Below, piece by piece: positions 50,149 to 59,820 of a stretch of DNA of 64,000 nt. This DNA is from Pseudobutyrivibrio ruminis (GTDB lineage: Bacteria; Bacillota; Clostridia; Lachnospirales; Lachnospiraceae). Position 1 is the stretch's first letter; every line of letters starts with the position of its first letter. A program made the position numbers and the translations under genes. The notes beneath the pieces are model-generated. The model was not told the origin of the DNA and did no database searches. It saw only the letters and a list, made by a program, of their open reading frames with translations. Where the stretch lies: positions 1 to 64,000 of the forward strand of contig NZ_SVET01000002.1 in assembly GCF_015057245.1 (NCBI RefSeq), read 5' to 3'.

Positions 50149-51667
50149 TACTTTTATCTAAATCTCTACAATTCAAAACTTTTCGCACATGATTAATTGT
50201 TATGTTCTCCATTCCATCCAAATCTGCAGCTGTTCGCGCCATCCTTAATAGCTTATGTATTACACGAGCACTGTATCCTCTGTCCTCGCATACCTTTTTC
50301 ATTAATGTTTTGCTCTCAGCATCCAAAATGCAATATTGCTTTATCTGGCCAGTAGTCATCTGTGCATTACAAGAGACTTTATCATCATCCTTATATCTTT
50401 CATTTTGAATAGCTCTGGCTTTTTCTACCATCAATCTAAGCTCTGCCGATGAAGGAGCAACATCCTCATCCCCGAGTTCAAAATAGTTAATGTTCTTTAC
50501 ATCCTTTTGAATATCTATACGCTCTAAAATTGGCCCAGATATTTTTCCTCTATAATGCAACACTTCATAATCAGAACATCTACATTTGCTTGTTGGATAA
50601 TAACCACATGGACATGGATTCATTGCTGATACCAACATAAAATTTGCAGGATAGCTATTTGTTCCATTAACACGTGAAATAGTGACCTTCTTATCCTCCA
50701 ATGGCTGCCTCAATGCATCAAGGGTTCCTCTAGTGAACTCCGCTAGTTCATCAAGAAATAACACTCCATTGTGCGCCAATGAAACCTCACCTGGCTGAGC
50801 ATAGGTGCCACCACCAATTAATGCATTCAATGAAACATTGTGGTGTGGAGATCTGAAAGGCCTTTTCTTTATCAAATCGTGTCCTGCTTCTATTGTGCCT
50901 GCTATACTGTGTAGCTTTGTCACCTCTAGCGATTCCTGCTCAGTCATAGTAGGCAAAATTGTTGGAATTCTACTTGCTATCATTGTCTTTCCACAACCTG
51001 GCGTTCCAACCATTAAAATGTTGTGGCCTCCAGCGGCAGCAAGCACTATTGCCTCTATCAATTCATTCTGCCCTCGCACATCAGCAAAGTCGATGTCTGA
51101 AGTACTCTTTATTTCACCTACTTCGACATTATCGTCTTTCCTTTCTGGAACAACTCCAGATTCCAAATATTTGACAACATCTTTTAACTTTTCAAATCCA
51201 ATAACATCTATACCGGATATTTTTGATGCCTCCGAACAGTTTGCTTCAGGCAAAACTATTGTTTTTACGCCTACACGTTTTGCCTCGGTAACCATCGGCA
51301 ATATACCATTACATGGTCTAAGTTTTCCATTAAGTGATATTTCCCCTATGAATGCCACGTCTTCTAAATTCTTTGCAGCAATTTGGTCTGTTTGTTGAAG
51401 CAATCCAATAATCATTCCTAAATCATAATGGGAGCCTCGTTTTCTTTTATCTCCCGGTGCAAGTGAGATTACAACTTTATCCTTTGGAATATCATATCCA
51501 CAATGTTCTAATGCAGCCTGTATCCTTTCTCCAGATTCTTTTACAGCCTGGTCTCCTAATCCAATAATTGAAATTGCTTGTTGCTGACCTCTAATTGTTG
51601 TTGCCTCAATTTCTACAAAAAATCCATTGATGCCTTCGACAGCAAAGCTTTTTACCACGGTAGCCAT
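50117..51667 (-). CDS. comM: ComM/YifB family AAA ATPase
   Basis: This 516-residue protein has the Lon-like N-terminal domain (SFAVEGINGFFVEIEATTI, VVISLAPGDKRKRGSHYDL), a Mg-chelatase-like AAA core with Walker A VGTPGCGKTM (about residue 220), Walker B VLFLDELAEF, FMLVSAMNPCPCGYYP with its cysteine pair, and a C-terminal lid (GYSARVIHKLLRMARTAADL). ComM is a hexameric helicase that extends branch migration in natural transformation. It overlaps both neighbours. Confidence 0.95.
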   Translation of the reverse strand: MATVVKSFAVEGINGFFVEIEATTIRGQQQAISIIGLGDQAVKESGERIQAALEHCGYDIPKDKVVISLAPGDKRKRGSHYDLGMIIGLLQQTDQIAAKNLEDVAFIGEISLNGKLRPCNGILPMVTEAKRVGVKTIVLPEANCSEASKISGIDVIGFEKLKDVVKYLESGVVPERKDDNVEVGEIKSTSDIDFADVRGQNELIEAIVLAAAGGHNILMVGTPGCGKTMIASRIPTILPTMTEQESLEVTKLHSIAGTIEAGHDLIKKRPFRSPHHNVSLNALIGGGTYAQPGEVSLAHNGVLFLDELAEFTRGTLDALRQPLEDKKVTISRVNGTNSYPANFMLVSAMNPCPCGYYPTSKCRCSDYEVLHYRGKISGPILERIDIQKDVKNINYFELGDEDVAPSSAELRLMVEKARAIQNERYKDDDKVSCNAQMTTGQIKQYCILDAESKTLMKKVCEDRGYSARVIHKLLRMARTAADLDGMENITINHVRKVLNCRDLDKSNGKMYVVGKM

Positions 51668-52272
51668 AACTCATTTTCTCCTATGTCTTTCATAATTAAT
51701 AATTCTTGTTCTTCATGTGATATCTTCCCCTCAACAAACATCCTATAACCTTCTTTCCCCCGATTTTTAAACATATTCAATACACGATTTGTTTCTATCT
51801 CCTCAGTGTTTACAAGTAATCTGTTTCTTTCATAGTCCATATAATTGCGATAGCTACTATACTTATATTCCAAAGGGTCCCTGACCATCATTGCCTTCAC
51901 CGGATTAAGGTGTATATACCTGCTTACTTCTAAGAAATATGTATCATCCTCTATAAGCCTGGATGCATAACGTCCCTGAAATACGTGGCCAATATATTTA
52001 TACTTACAATTGAAATCGCATGAGTATAACGATAGCAATTTCTGCATTATCTTCCATATCTCATCATTTTCCGTTTCAATTTCCAAATGAAAATGGTTTG
52101 TCATTAAACAAAATGCATGTAGCTTAAATGGATGCTTTTCCTTTACAAAAGCTAAGTAATTCATGAATTGCTTATAATCGCTATTATCATTAAATATAGG
52201 CATTTGCCTATTTCCTCTACTCATTACATGGTATACCGCTCCTGGATACCACTCCCTTTTCTTTCTTGCCAT
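51652..52272 (-). CDS. REP-associated Y1 tyrosine transposase-like protein (RAYT)
   Basis: This 206-residue protein starts MARKKREWYPGAVYHVMSRG and has the HUH motif in FCLMTNHFHLEIET (about residue 60), the catalytic-tyrosine region GRYASRLIEDDTYFLEVSRYIHLNP and YKYSSYRNYM. AGAGGA precedes the ATG. No IS200/IS605 end structures or accessory gene were seen. The gene overlaps comM by 16 bp, so it is translated as part of the comM-dprA unit. RAYTs process hairpin repeats scattered in genomes. Confidence 0.92.
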   Translation of the reverse strand: MARKKREWYPGAVYHVMSRGNRQMPIFNDNSDYKQFMNYLAFVKEKHPFKLHAFCLMTNHFHLEIETENDEIWKIMQKLLSLYSCDFNCKYKYIGHVFQGRYASRLIEDDTYFLEVSRYIHLNPVKAMMVRDPLEYKYSSYRNYMDYERNRLLVNTEEIETNRVLNMFKNRGKEGYRMFVEGKISHEEQELLIMKDIGENELWLPW

Positions 52273-52324
52273 CTTTCCTCTTTTTAATTATTCCTATTAT
52301 ACGGATTTTAATTCGAAAAATAAT

Positions 52325-52346
52325 CGCTCCTATATTCCTAGGAGCG
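52325..52346 (-). terminator. Terminator of the lone XRE gene
   Basis: CGCTCCTA pairs with TAGGAGCG around TATTCC. On the reverse strand it is followed by a T-rich stretch. It overlaps the XRE stop codon. Confidence 0.8.
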
Positions 52347-52674
52347 CTTTTGCATATCCCATTAATCTGTTTCGCATACTTGTGTCCATATCGCTATATG
52401 CTGCCATTAATTCGCCTAAATCAGACTCTTTATCTATTACATAATAGTCCGTTCTATTACCTCTGGAACCATCCTCTTCTATTCCAGATAATAACCATTC
52501 TGGTGTTACATTAAGCACTTTGCATATAATCATTATTTTATCTGATGCCGGATTGGTTTTCTTTTTTCTCCAATCACTAATTGTGCTCTGAGGAATCCCT
52601 GTTTTATCCGAAAAATCCTTTTGACTGATTTTTCTTTCGTCCAATAATTGAAGTATTCGCTCACTTGCTGTCAT
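52330..52674 (-). CDS. XRE-family transcriptional regulator
   Basis: This 114-residue protein has a helix-turn-helix (KISQKDFSDKTGIPQSTIS, DWRKKKTNPASDKIM) and a short acidic tail. GGAGG lies before the ATG. It has its own terminator and is upstream of, but not clearly co-transcribed with, the RAYT gene. Its target is unknown. Confidence 0.88.
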   Translation of the reverse strand: MTASERILQLLDERKISQKDFSDKTGIPQSTISDWRKKKTNPASDKIMIICKVLNVTPEWLLSGIEEDGSRGNRTDYYVIDKESDLGELMAAYSDMDTSMRNRLMGYAKALLGI

Positions 52675-53010
52675 AGCAATCCCTCCAATGATTACATCAC
52701 TTTTAAATTTCTACTATTTTACGTATTTTAACAATGAATTTTAAAGCTGTCAATTACCTTTTACATTAATCAACAGCTTTTCATTTCCATCCATTTGTAA
52801 CATTTTCGTAATGGGGTCAGGCACCTAGTTTTCTAGTAATCTAAGCTCTACACAGCACTTTTCTTTTTACTTTTATCTATAATCTAAGATTCCTTATACA
52901 ACGTCTATGAATGCCGTATTTATAGGCATTTTCACCATTTTTACCTTTTCCAAAATTCGTCATAATCCCTTGATTTTGATATAATTAATACATAATTAAG
53001 GAGAAACGTA
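52675..53010. other. Gene-free region upstream of the IS66 transposase
   Basis: This AT-rich stretch holds the promoter side of the XRE gene on the left and a TATAAT at 52980-52985 before the transposase on the right. GGGGTCAGGCACC at 52813-52825 resembles a short repeat often seen near Y1/RAYT genes; GTAATGGGGTCAGG from 52808 begins with GTAA like IS66 ends, but its match to the opposite end at 54749 is poor. Nothing else is recognised. Confidence 0.45.
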
Positions 53011-54666
53011 ATGATGCAATTAACCGATGAACAACTTAACAATCTTAATAAAGAAGCATTGGTCATCATTGCATCTTCTTTACAAAGTCAGCTTGGTTTC
53101 ATGCAAGAGCAACTTGATACTGCTAATGCTCAGCTAGCTGACACTAATCGTCAAATTGAACTTCTTACTGAGCAAATTCGAATCATGAATCAGCGTCAGT
53201 TCGGAAAGAAATCTGAAGCTTCTTCTGAGATAGAAGGACAGATGTCTCTTTTTGATTCCTTTAATGAGGTCGATGCAACCGCAGATTCGTCAACTCCAGA
53301 ACCTGAGATCACTGAGGTTATTATCTCTTCTTATAAGCGTTCTAAAACTAAAGGCAAACGTGATATAGACCTCGACGGACTTCCTGCTCGAATTATTGAG
53401 CACAAGCTTTCCGACGAAGAGCTTGCTGAAAAGTTCCCTAATGGTTACAAAGAACTTCCTGCAGAGATTTATAAACGCCTACAGATAATTCCTGAAACAT
53501 TTATCGTTGATGAACACCACGTTCATGTCTACGCTTCTAAGGACAATGATGGAACAATCATAAGAGCGCCTCGTTCTGTTGACTTGTTCAAAAACAGTAT
53601 TGCGACACCCTCATTAGTCGCATCTCTTATAAATGGTAAATATGTAAATGCGTTACCTATTGATCGTCAAAAGAAAGCCTTCAAGGATAACGGTATTAAC
53701 CTTGAAACCAATACCATGTGCAACTGGATTATTAATGCTACTGAAAGATATCTCTCATTGGTGTATGACCGTATGCATGAGCTCATCTATGACAGCAAAG
53801 TAATCCATGCCGATGAAACACCCGTTAAGGTAATGCAGATTGATAAAACTAAAATTAAAAATGGCAAGAAGACTTACATGTGGGTTTATAGAAATAACCC
53901 ACACTGCTCTGAGCATCCAATCGTTTTATACGATTGGCAGCCATCTAGAAGAACTGATCACCCAAGAGAATTCTTGAAGGACTTCTCCGGTACTGTGGTC
54001 ACTGATGGTTATCAGGTCTACCATAAGCTTGGTAAAGAACGGCACGACCTACAAATCGCTGGCTGTTGGATTCATGCGAGAAGACCTTTTGCTGAATTCA
54101 TTAAGTCTGTTGGCACTGAAGCCGCAAAAGGTTCGATAGCCGCCGAAGCATACTCGATGATTACCGAGATTATGCACATCGACAACTCTTTCGATGACCT
54201 AACAAATAGAGATCGTAAAAAGCAGCGTCAACTTGTTCTCAAAGAGAAAGTCGATGCTTACTTCGAGTGGGCAAAATTAAAATACACTCAAGTTACTCAT
54301 AACAGTACCATAGGACGAGCACTTGCCTATAGTCTTAACCAGGAAGAATACCTTCGAACATTTTTGAACGATGGAAAAGTTCCAATGGACAACAACTATG
54401 CTGAGCAAGCAATCAGGCCATTCACTATTGCGCGTAAAAACTTTGTTTTAATCGATTCCTCAAAAGGTGCCACTGCAAGCGCCATGCTCTTCAGCTTAGC
54501 TGAAACAGCAAAAGCTAACGGATTAAACACCTACCAATACTTTGAACTTCTGCTCACAGAGATTCCAAAGCACATGGAGGATAAGAATACTAATTTTCTC
54601 AATGACTTAATGCCTTGGTCAAAACCAGTTCAACAGAAATGCCCTAGCAAGTATAAAAAATCTTAA
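53011..54666 (+). CDS. IS66-family transposase (TnpC)
   Basis: The protein has 551 residues with a coiled-coil N-terminus, a QRQFGKKSE motif, and the DDE residues in VIHADETPVKV, GTVVTDGYQVYHKL and NNYAEQAIRPFTIARKNF. The C-terminal IS66 tail is present, so it is full length. AAGGAG precedes the ATG. It is oriented against the tnpA-tnpB pair downstream, whereas in intact IS66 all three genes share one strand. Confidence 0.95.
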   Translation: MMQLTDEQLNNLNKEALVIIASSLQSQLGFMQEQLDTANAQLADTNRQIELLTEQIRIMNQRQFGKKSEASSEIEGQMSLFDSFNEVDATADSSTPEPEITEVIISSYKRSKTKGKRDIDLDGLPARIIEHKLSDEELAEKFPNGYKELPAEIYKRLQIIPETFIVDEHHVHVYASKDNDGTIIRAPRSVDLFKNSIATPSLVASLINGKYVNALPIDRQKKAFKDNGINLETNTMCNWIINATERYLSLVYDRMHELIYDSKVIHADETPVKVMQIDKTKIKNGKKTYMWVYRNNPHCSEHPIVLYDWQPSRRTDHPREFLKDFSGTVVTDGYQVYHKLGKERHDLQIAGCWIHARRPFAEFIKSVGTEAAKGSIAAEAYSMITEIMHIDNSFDDLTNRDRKKQRQLVLKEKVDAYFEWAKLKYTQVTHNSTIGRALAYSLNQEEYLRTFLNDGKVPMDNNYAEQAIRPFTIARKNFVLIDSSKGATASAMLFSLAETAKANGLNTYQYFELLLTEIPKHMEDKNTNFLNDLMPWSKPVQQKCPSKYKKS

Positions 54667-54695
54667 ATTTTCAAGTTGCATGATTTATATCTAAA

Positions 54696-54713
54696 CCCAG
54701 CAGAAATGCTGGG
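54696..54713 (+). terminator. Terminator of the IS66 transposase gene
   Basis: CCCAGC pairs with GCTGGG around AGAAAT, followed by TATTTTGAT. It lies 30 bp after the stop codon. Confidence 0.75.
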
Positions 54714-54731
54714 TATTTTGATATCTGGTAC

Positions 54732-54995
54732 TCATGATTGAGGGCTTACGTATTTACCAAGCTTGTAATCGAGCCTTTTATATAAAAGCACAAAACCATC
54801 TTTTTCATGATACAGTGCTTTTATCCTGTCATTACGCTTACCGCAAAAGAGGTAAAGCGATTTGGTATTTTCTGCATCGAGTTCGAGCAGATCCTTAATT
54901 ACGGCACACAGTCCATCTATTGACTTGCGCATATCTGTGTAACCACAGATGATATATATGTTATCTGCCATGGAGATATCACCAATCATAGGCAA
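54732..54995 (-). pseudogene. Truncated IS66 TnpB (Orf2)
   Basis: The frame matches TnpB up to LLYKRLDYKLGKY (YIICGYTDMRKSIDGL, LYLFCGKRNDRIKALYHEKD) and then ends VSPQS encoded by the neighbouring element's end at 54741-54749. Family members are about 115 residues, so about 30 are lost. It overlaps tnpA by 10 bp. Confidence 0.85.
54741..54749. mobile_element. Probable right end of the IS66 transposase element
   Basis: The complement reads GTAAGCCCT, as at IS66 ends (GTAAGC). It is the point at which the tnpB frame loses its family sequence, so the tnpC element inserted here. Confidence 0.6.
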
Positions 54996-55369
54996 CCTCC
55001 TAGGCAGGTCATAACCTGAGATAATAACTTTGGATTAACATCATTGAAAACTTTTATCGATGCCTGTCCTATAGTTATTTCGATGGCACAATTGTTTGAT
55101 GGAAGCTGCTGAACCACTTGTGGTTTTTCAGCAGGAAGTTCATCGACAATTTCAAGTTTCACGATATCTGGTTTTGAATCAAGATGATAATCTTCGGCAT
55201 ATGTTCTTTCTGGAACATTAGCTCCATCTCGTTTCAACTGTTTTACCCAGCTATAAAAGGTGCTGCTTTGGATATCGTGCTTCTTGCACCACATGTAATC
55301 GGATAAGCCGCTGTTGCGACATTCCATTACCATGTCAAACTTTTGTTGCTTAGTAAATTTGCTTCGCAT
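54986..55369 (-). CDS. IS66 TnpA-like helix-turn-helix protein
   Basis: From ATG 55369 (GGAGG upstream) the protein has 127 residues. The HTH front reads FTKQQKFDMVMECRNSG, MWCKKHDIQSSTFYSWVKQL, and the C-terminal part EITIGQASIKVFNDV is the usual IS66 OrfA end. It accompanies tnpB and is a remnant of an older copy cut by the tnpC element. Confidence 0.85.
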   Translation of the reverse strand: MRSKFTKQQKFDMVMECRNSGLSDYMWCKKHDIQSSTFYSWVKQLKRDGANVPERTYAEDYHLDSKPDIVKLEIVDELPAEKPQVVQQLPSNNCAIEITIGQASIKVFNDVNPKLLSQVMTCLGGCL

Positions 55370-55385
55370 AATAACAACCTCCATG

Positions 55386-55484
55386 TGTAGTGAAACACTC
55401 CACTTTGAATATCCTATTCGATATGGAGTAAAACGCTCCATATGAACGAACTATAACGAATAGTAATTGGAGTGAAATGCTCCA
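55386..55484. repeat. Three related short hairpins upstream of IS66 tnpA
   Basis: Each has the form GGAGT-AAA-(A/G)CTCC or a close variant: around 55386-55402 (TAGTGAAACACTCCA), 55424-55440 (TGGAGTAAAACGCTCCA) and 55468-55484 (TGGAGTGAAATGCTCCA). The last two are followed by TATG. They probably belong to the end or control region of the older IS66 copy. Confidence 0.65.
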
Positions 55485-55594
55485 TATGTTTAGTTGTTAT
55501 TATTATTTCAAAAGTACCGCTGTCAGTCACGACGGTGGATTACTAAGCGCTTACAATATATACGTGAGCTTTTCTCTTATCTACCATTATTTAA

Positions 55595-56563
55595 TCAGGC
55601 ACCTTTTCCCGATTTCTCCTCTTGGGTTGCTATAGCTGAATTGTATTCTTTGGTTACTCGATACAATGCTATTTCAAAATCCTGTCTATTTTTATGATTA
55701 ATTGTCTTTAGTATTAGTCCAGAAAAGAACGACTGAATCGCCGCTATCGCAACAAATCCACATACAATAAGGGTTGGGAAGCGCAAGACTTGCCCTGTAA
55801 GACTATACTCCAAGAACACTGGAATAAAAAACGCTGTTGCAATAACTATCAAAATAGCCGCAATCCATCCGAAGAATTCCATAGGTTTGTATGTTCTATA
55901 TAATCTGAGGATTGTTCTTATAACTTTAAATCCATCGGAAAATGTATTTAACTTTGAGACGCTTCCATATGGTCGATCACGATACTCTATTATGACATTC
56001 TCAACAAACATATTTTTATCTACAGCATGGATACTCATTTCTGTTTCAATCTCAAAACCTTTTGATAGTACAGGAAATGTTTTCACAAATCTATAACTGA
56101 AAGCTCTGTACCCCGTCATAATATCTTTAATATCATTATCGAATATTATATTAATACTTCTACGAACTATGCTATTTCCGAAATTATGAAACGGTCTTTT
56201 GTTTTCCTCAAAGTATGTAGATGATAATCTATCCCCCACAATCATATCTGCACCATCATTTAGTATTTTATCTACCATTTCGCGAGCAGCCTCTGCCGGA
56301 TAGGTATCGTCTCCATCAACCATTACATAACATTCTGCGTCAATCTCCCCAAACATTCGACGAATAACATTTCCTTTTCCCTGTTGATGAACATATCTCA
56401 CAACAGCACCTGCATTCTTTGCTTTCACGTCTGTTTGATCTATTGAATTATTGTCATATACATAGATAGTAGCTTCTGGTAATACTCTTTTAAAATCTTT
56501 GACAACTTTTTCAATTGTTTCACTTTCGTTATAACAGGGAACTAAAACAGCAATTTTATCCAT
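55595..56563 (-). CDS. Glycosyltransferase family 2, DPM1-like
   Basis: This 322-residue protein has VLVPCYNESETIEKVV, VYDNNSIDQTDV and VMVDGDDTYPAEAAREM with the DxD in GDDTYP, DIMTGYRAFSYRFVKT, and two C-terminal membrane helices (about residues 230-255 and 265-295). It makes a polyprenyl-phosphate-linked sugar. It follows a large membrane protein by 11 bp, with which it probably forms a lipid-sugar/transferase pair. Confidence 0.92.
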   Translation of the reverse strand: MDKIAVLVPCYNESETIEKVVKDFKRVLPEATIYVYDNNSIDQTDVKAKNAGAVVRYVHQQGKGNVIRRMFGEIDAECYVMVDGDDTYPAEAAREMVDKILNDGADMIVGDRLSSTYFEENKRPFHNFGNSIVRRSINIIFDNDIKDIMTGYRAFSYRFVKTFPVLSKGFEIETEMSIHAVDKNMFVENVIIEYRDRPYGSVSKLNTFSDGFKVIRTILRLYRTYKPMEFFGWIAAILIVIATAFFIPVFLEYSLTGQVLRFPTLIVCGFVAIAAIQSFFSGLILKTINHKNRQDFEIALYRVTKEYNSAIATQEEKSGKGA

Positions 56564-56574
56564 CTATCTTCTCC

Positions 56575-58131
56575 TTAATTAGTATTTGTAAATGTAAGGC
56601 AATGCAAATCCCATCCAGATTTACTGTATATTTGATCACTAACTATATTAAAGTTGTTACGAATATAATTTGCCATTTCTATACCAGCATAACTAGTATA
56701 CAAATAATAGCCATATGTACCATCAGGCATACTAATTCTATAATTATTAGATATTACATGAATTTCAAATGGAATATTTTCATCCAAATTTGTATCTGTC
56801 ATGCGTGTTTGATGCCTTGTATTCCATTGTTCTGTAATAACTATTTCTGCATCATCCTCTATTATTATATAAGTTCCCATTGCATCAAAATACCATGGGT
56901 TATTATATAATGCAGGCATATATATAATTCCATTAGGAGAATCCATAATGTCAGCAATCGCTTCATCCACGATATATCCATAATTTTGATATTGCCTGTT
57001 ATAAACCATAGCATCGGATAATATCTGTCCCGATGTAATTACACTTGTTCTTCCAACATCTATCTCTTGATACACTGCTCGACTAATAGGGTCTAATGTG
57101 TAAAAACTTGATAGTATCGATACACTTAGACTCAAAATATATGTAACTATCTTAATTTTTTTCTTTGTAACTAATACCAATGGAAAAAAGCTAGCAAGTA
57201 TATATATTTCTGCATACAAAGCATCAATATATCTCTGATGATTAACCCCTGTATTAATTATTCCAGAAAACACTATATATACTATACCCGAGAACACAAT
57301 AGGCACTATTTTTCCCAGATATTGTTTATATCTGTTTCTAAATGCTTCAACCACACAAAATACGCCTAGTATTCCTAGTAGCCAATTAAAATTTATACAA
57401 TAAAAAGATTTTAGTTTAGCTATAAAATATTCAATACTAAGTATTAAACCTCCTCCACCATCCCAATGACTAATATTATAATAAGAAAATAACCACAAAA
57501 AACAAGGAAGTAACAGGACAAAAAATCTTTCTATTGAATGAATAACTTTTCTTTTTTCCCAAGCTTCGACGACATATATTCCTAACAATAAGAACGAATA
57601 CATAACCACACTACTTTCCTTACAGAAAACAAAATAGAATGCCGTTAGGAATGCATAGATATCTTTTTTTGAATATAAAAAATATAACAATATCGGGAAA
57701 ATGCACCATGTTGCAAAATCATTATAACTATAACTCGATAACCCCATAACAAATGGAGACCCAAGCCAAATCATAGATATCATAAGATATTCTGTCTTTC
57801 CAGCTTTTGGATACATTATTTGCAATAGTTTATAAATCCCAACACCAGATACCACAATCAAGATTTTTGAATATAGCATTTGCCCCAGTATTGCTGTTCC
57901 AAAAAGCGCCTTATTAAGAAAAGCAAAGAATACATAACTATATGATATATGATTATAAAAGGCTAATTTATCAAAATCTAATAGTTCTGATATTGTGGAA
58001 TTATACCCATCTAGCAAAGCAAACATGTTATGACAATCCCACATATAGTATGACTTACTTTGATACGAAACTATAAGTGAAAAAACAATAATTGTTAAAT
58101 AGATATAACAACTTTCCTTATTTAAAGACAT
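56575..58131 (-). CDS. Polytopic GT-C-like membrane glycosyltransferase
   Basis: This 518-residue protein has about ten to eleven hydrophobic helices up to residue 345, with YYMWDCHNMFALLDGYN in the first external loop, an acidic site expected in GT-C folds, and a soluble C-terminal domain. It is AT-rich. An IS21 element ends 3 bp before its start codon, so its native promoter has been separated. Its ribosome site would be IS sequence; none is strong. It may be silent. Confidence 0.65.
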   Translation of the reverse strand: MSLNKESCYIYLTIIVFSLIVSYQSKSYYMWDCHNMFALLDGYNSTISELLDFDKLAFYNHISYSYVFFAFLNKALFGTAILGQMLYSKILIVVSGVGIYKLLQIMYPKAGKTEYLMISMIWLGSPFVMGLSSYSYNDFATWCIFPILLYFLYSKKDIYAFLTAFYFVFCKESSVVMYSFLLLGIYVVEAWEKRKVIHSIERFFVLLLPCFLWLFSYYNISHWDGGGGLILSIEYFIAKLKSFYCINFNWLLGILGVFCVVEAFRNRYKQYLGKIVPIVFSGIVYIVFSGIINTGVNHQRYIDALYAEIYILASFFPLVLVTKKKIKIVTYILSLSVSILSSFYTLDPISRAVYQEIDVGRTSVITSGQILSDAMVYNRQYQNYGYIVDEAIADIMDSPNGIIYMPALYNNPWYFDAMGTYIIIEDDAEIVITEQWNTRHQTRMTDTNLDENIPFEIHVISNNYRISMPDGTYGYYLYTSYAGIEMANYIRNNFNIVSDQIYSKSGWDLHCLTFTNTN

Positions 58132-58329
58132 ATGTGTTGATTTACACTTAAAACTGACCCAGGATTTACACTCAGAATTGAGCCACTAGATATAACAAGT
58201 ATCTCCTGTTGTCATTTATTATACTCGTTGTTCCTTGAAAATTTAATACTTAGAATTGACCCACCTCTTTAAGAAAAATACAATACTTTCCGTATATCAA
58301 TTCGTATATACGGAAAGGAGAAAAAAGAG

Positions 58330-59820
58330 GTGAAAGACTTGGAAGATTGGGCAGCTGTACAGAAAGTGTACAAGCAAACTAAATCGAAACGAGCAACAGC
58401 TCAAATCCTTGGTATCTCACGCAACACAGTGAAGAAGCTTCTTGCGATGGATAAGCCACCGACTTATAACCGGAAAATCTATCATTCAAAAATTGATTCC
58501 TTCAAGGAGCAAATCATTGAATGGAGATGCGACCCTTATAACTTTAATGGCACAAGAATCTTTAGAGAACTGAAAGCTATAGGATATCAAGGTAGCATAG
58601 GACCTGTATATCGTTTCCTAAATAAGATTGATGAGGATGTTGGTTATCATATTAGCAAACGAGCTACTGTAAGGCATGAAAGCCCGTGTGGCGACCAAGC
58701 TCAGTTTGATTGGACTGAGTATGAAGTTCTTGTTGGTTCACGTTACAGAAAGGTGTATTGCTTTGCTATGATTTTAGCGGCCTCAAGAAAGAAAGCTGTT
58801 TGCTTTTCTTTAAAATCTGATGCTGCAGCTATTTATGAAGCAATTCAAGAACTTTTTGACGATTTAGGTGGTGTTACATTGGAGTTGTTGATAGACAATC
58901 CTAAAGCACTAGTTTTAGAGAACAACCCTAGATCAGAAGCTGAAATCAGATACAATCCACATGCATTAATGGTAGCTAAACATTTAAACACTGAACTTAA
59001 TGCATGTCCATGCTATTGGCCTAGAAAGAAAGGTAAGATTGAACGCCCCTTTAAGTACATTGAAGAACAGTTTATCAAAGGGAACTCTTTTGCAACTATG
59101 GAGGAACTAAATCATAGAGGTAAAAAGTTCGTAGATGATTGGTGCAATGAAACGCACACAACTACAGGGCGTATACCAAACCAACATTATCTACTGGAAG
59201 AGAAAGCGACATTGCTAGAGCTTCCTAAAACTCATTATCACATGGATGCATTAAAAACTAGAAAGGTCAGCCCTGACAGCTTTGTAAGCATTGAAGGAAA
59301 CAAATACAGTGTTCCGGTTACATATGTCGATAGAAATGTATTCTACAGGATTATTTATGGCTTTCGAATAGAAATCTATGATAAGAATGAGCGGCTAATA
59401 TTGCGGCAGGAGGCATTTGACACCAAAAGGAATGTTCTTACTAATGATGAGCATTATGCGCAGATAGCTCCAAAGGTAAATACTTCTATACCTCAGATTC
59501 GAAGAGATTTTACAGAACGCTTTAGAAATGGTTCACGATATCTAGAAGCTGCAGGTCGTAGATTTGACCAACCAACGCATCATGCAAGAAGAATTCTTGA
59601 ACTTCAAGAACTCTATGATGACAACGTCCTAGATTACTTTATTGGAGTAGCTATTGATGAAGACATGATGGATATCACATCATTTAGAGCACTTCTAAGA
59701 GATTACAATAACGGCTATCGTACTCTACTAGATGAATCTAGAAATCAAGCACCTTCTAAAAATGAATTAATTCGTGATTGCAGTTATTACGAAGAATCAG
59801 CAAAGGAGGTAGCTAAATGA
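58330..59820 (+). CDS. istA: IS21 transposase IstA
   Basis: This 496-residue protein starts GTG at 58330. It has an N-terminal HTH (KSKRATAQILGISRNTVKK) and an integrase core with DQAQFDWTEYEVL, LELLIDNPKALV and KKGKIERPFKYIEE for the DDE residues. Its end overlaps istB by 4 bp. An inverted repeat, CTTTCCGTATAT and its complement, sits in the leader at about 58286-58317. Confidence 0.96.
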   Translation: MKDLEDWAAVQKVYKQTKSKRATAQILGISRNTVKKLLAMDKPPTYNRKIYHSKIDSFKEQIIEWRCDPYNFNGTRIFRELKAIGYQGSIGPVYRFLNKIDEDVGYHISKRATVRHESPCGDQAQFDWTEYEVLVGSRYRKVYCFAMILAASRKKAVCFSLKSDAAAIYEAIQELFDDLGGVTLELLIDNPKALVLENNPRSEAEIRYNPHALMVAKHLNTELNACPCYWPRKKGKIERPFKYIEEQFIKGNSFATMEELNHRGKKFVDDWCNETHTTTGRIPNQHYLLEEKATLLELPKTHYHMDALKTRKVSPDSFVSIEGNKYSVPVTYVDRNVFYRIIYGFRIEIYDKNERLILRQEAFDTKRNVLTNDEHYAQIAPKVNTSIPQIRRDFTERFRNGSRYLEAAGRRFDQPTHHARRILELQELYDDNVLDYFIGVAIDEDMMDITSFRALLRDYNNGYRTLLDESRNQAPSKNELIRDCSYYEESAKEVAK

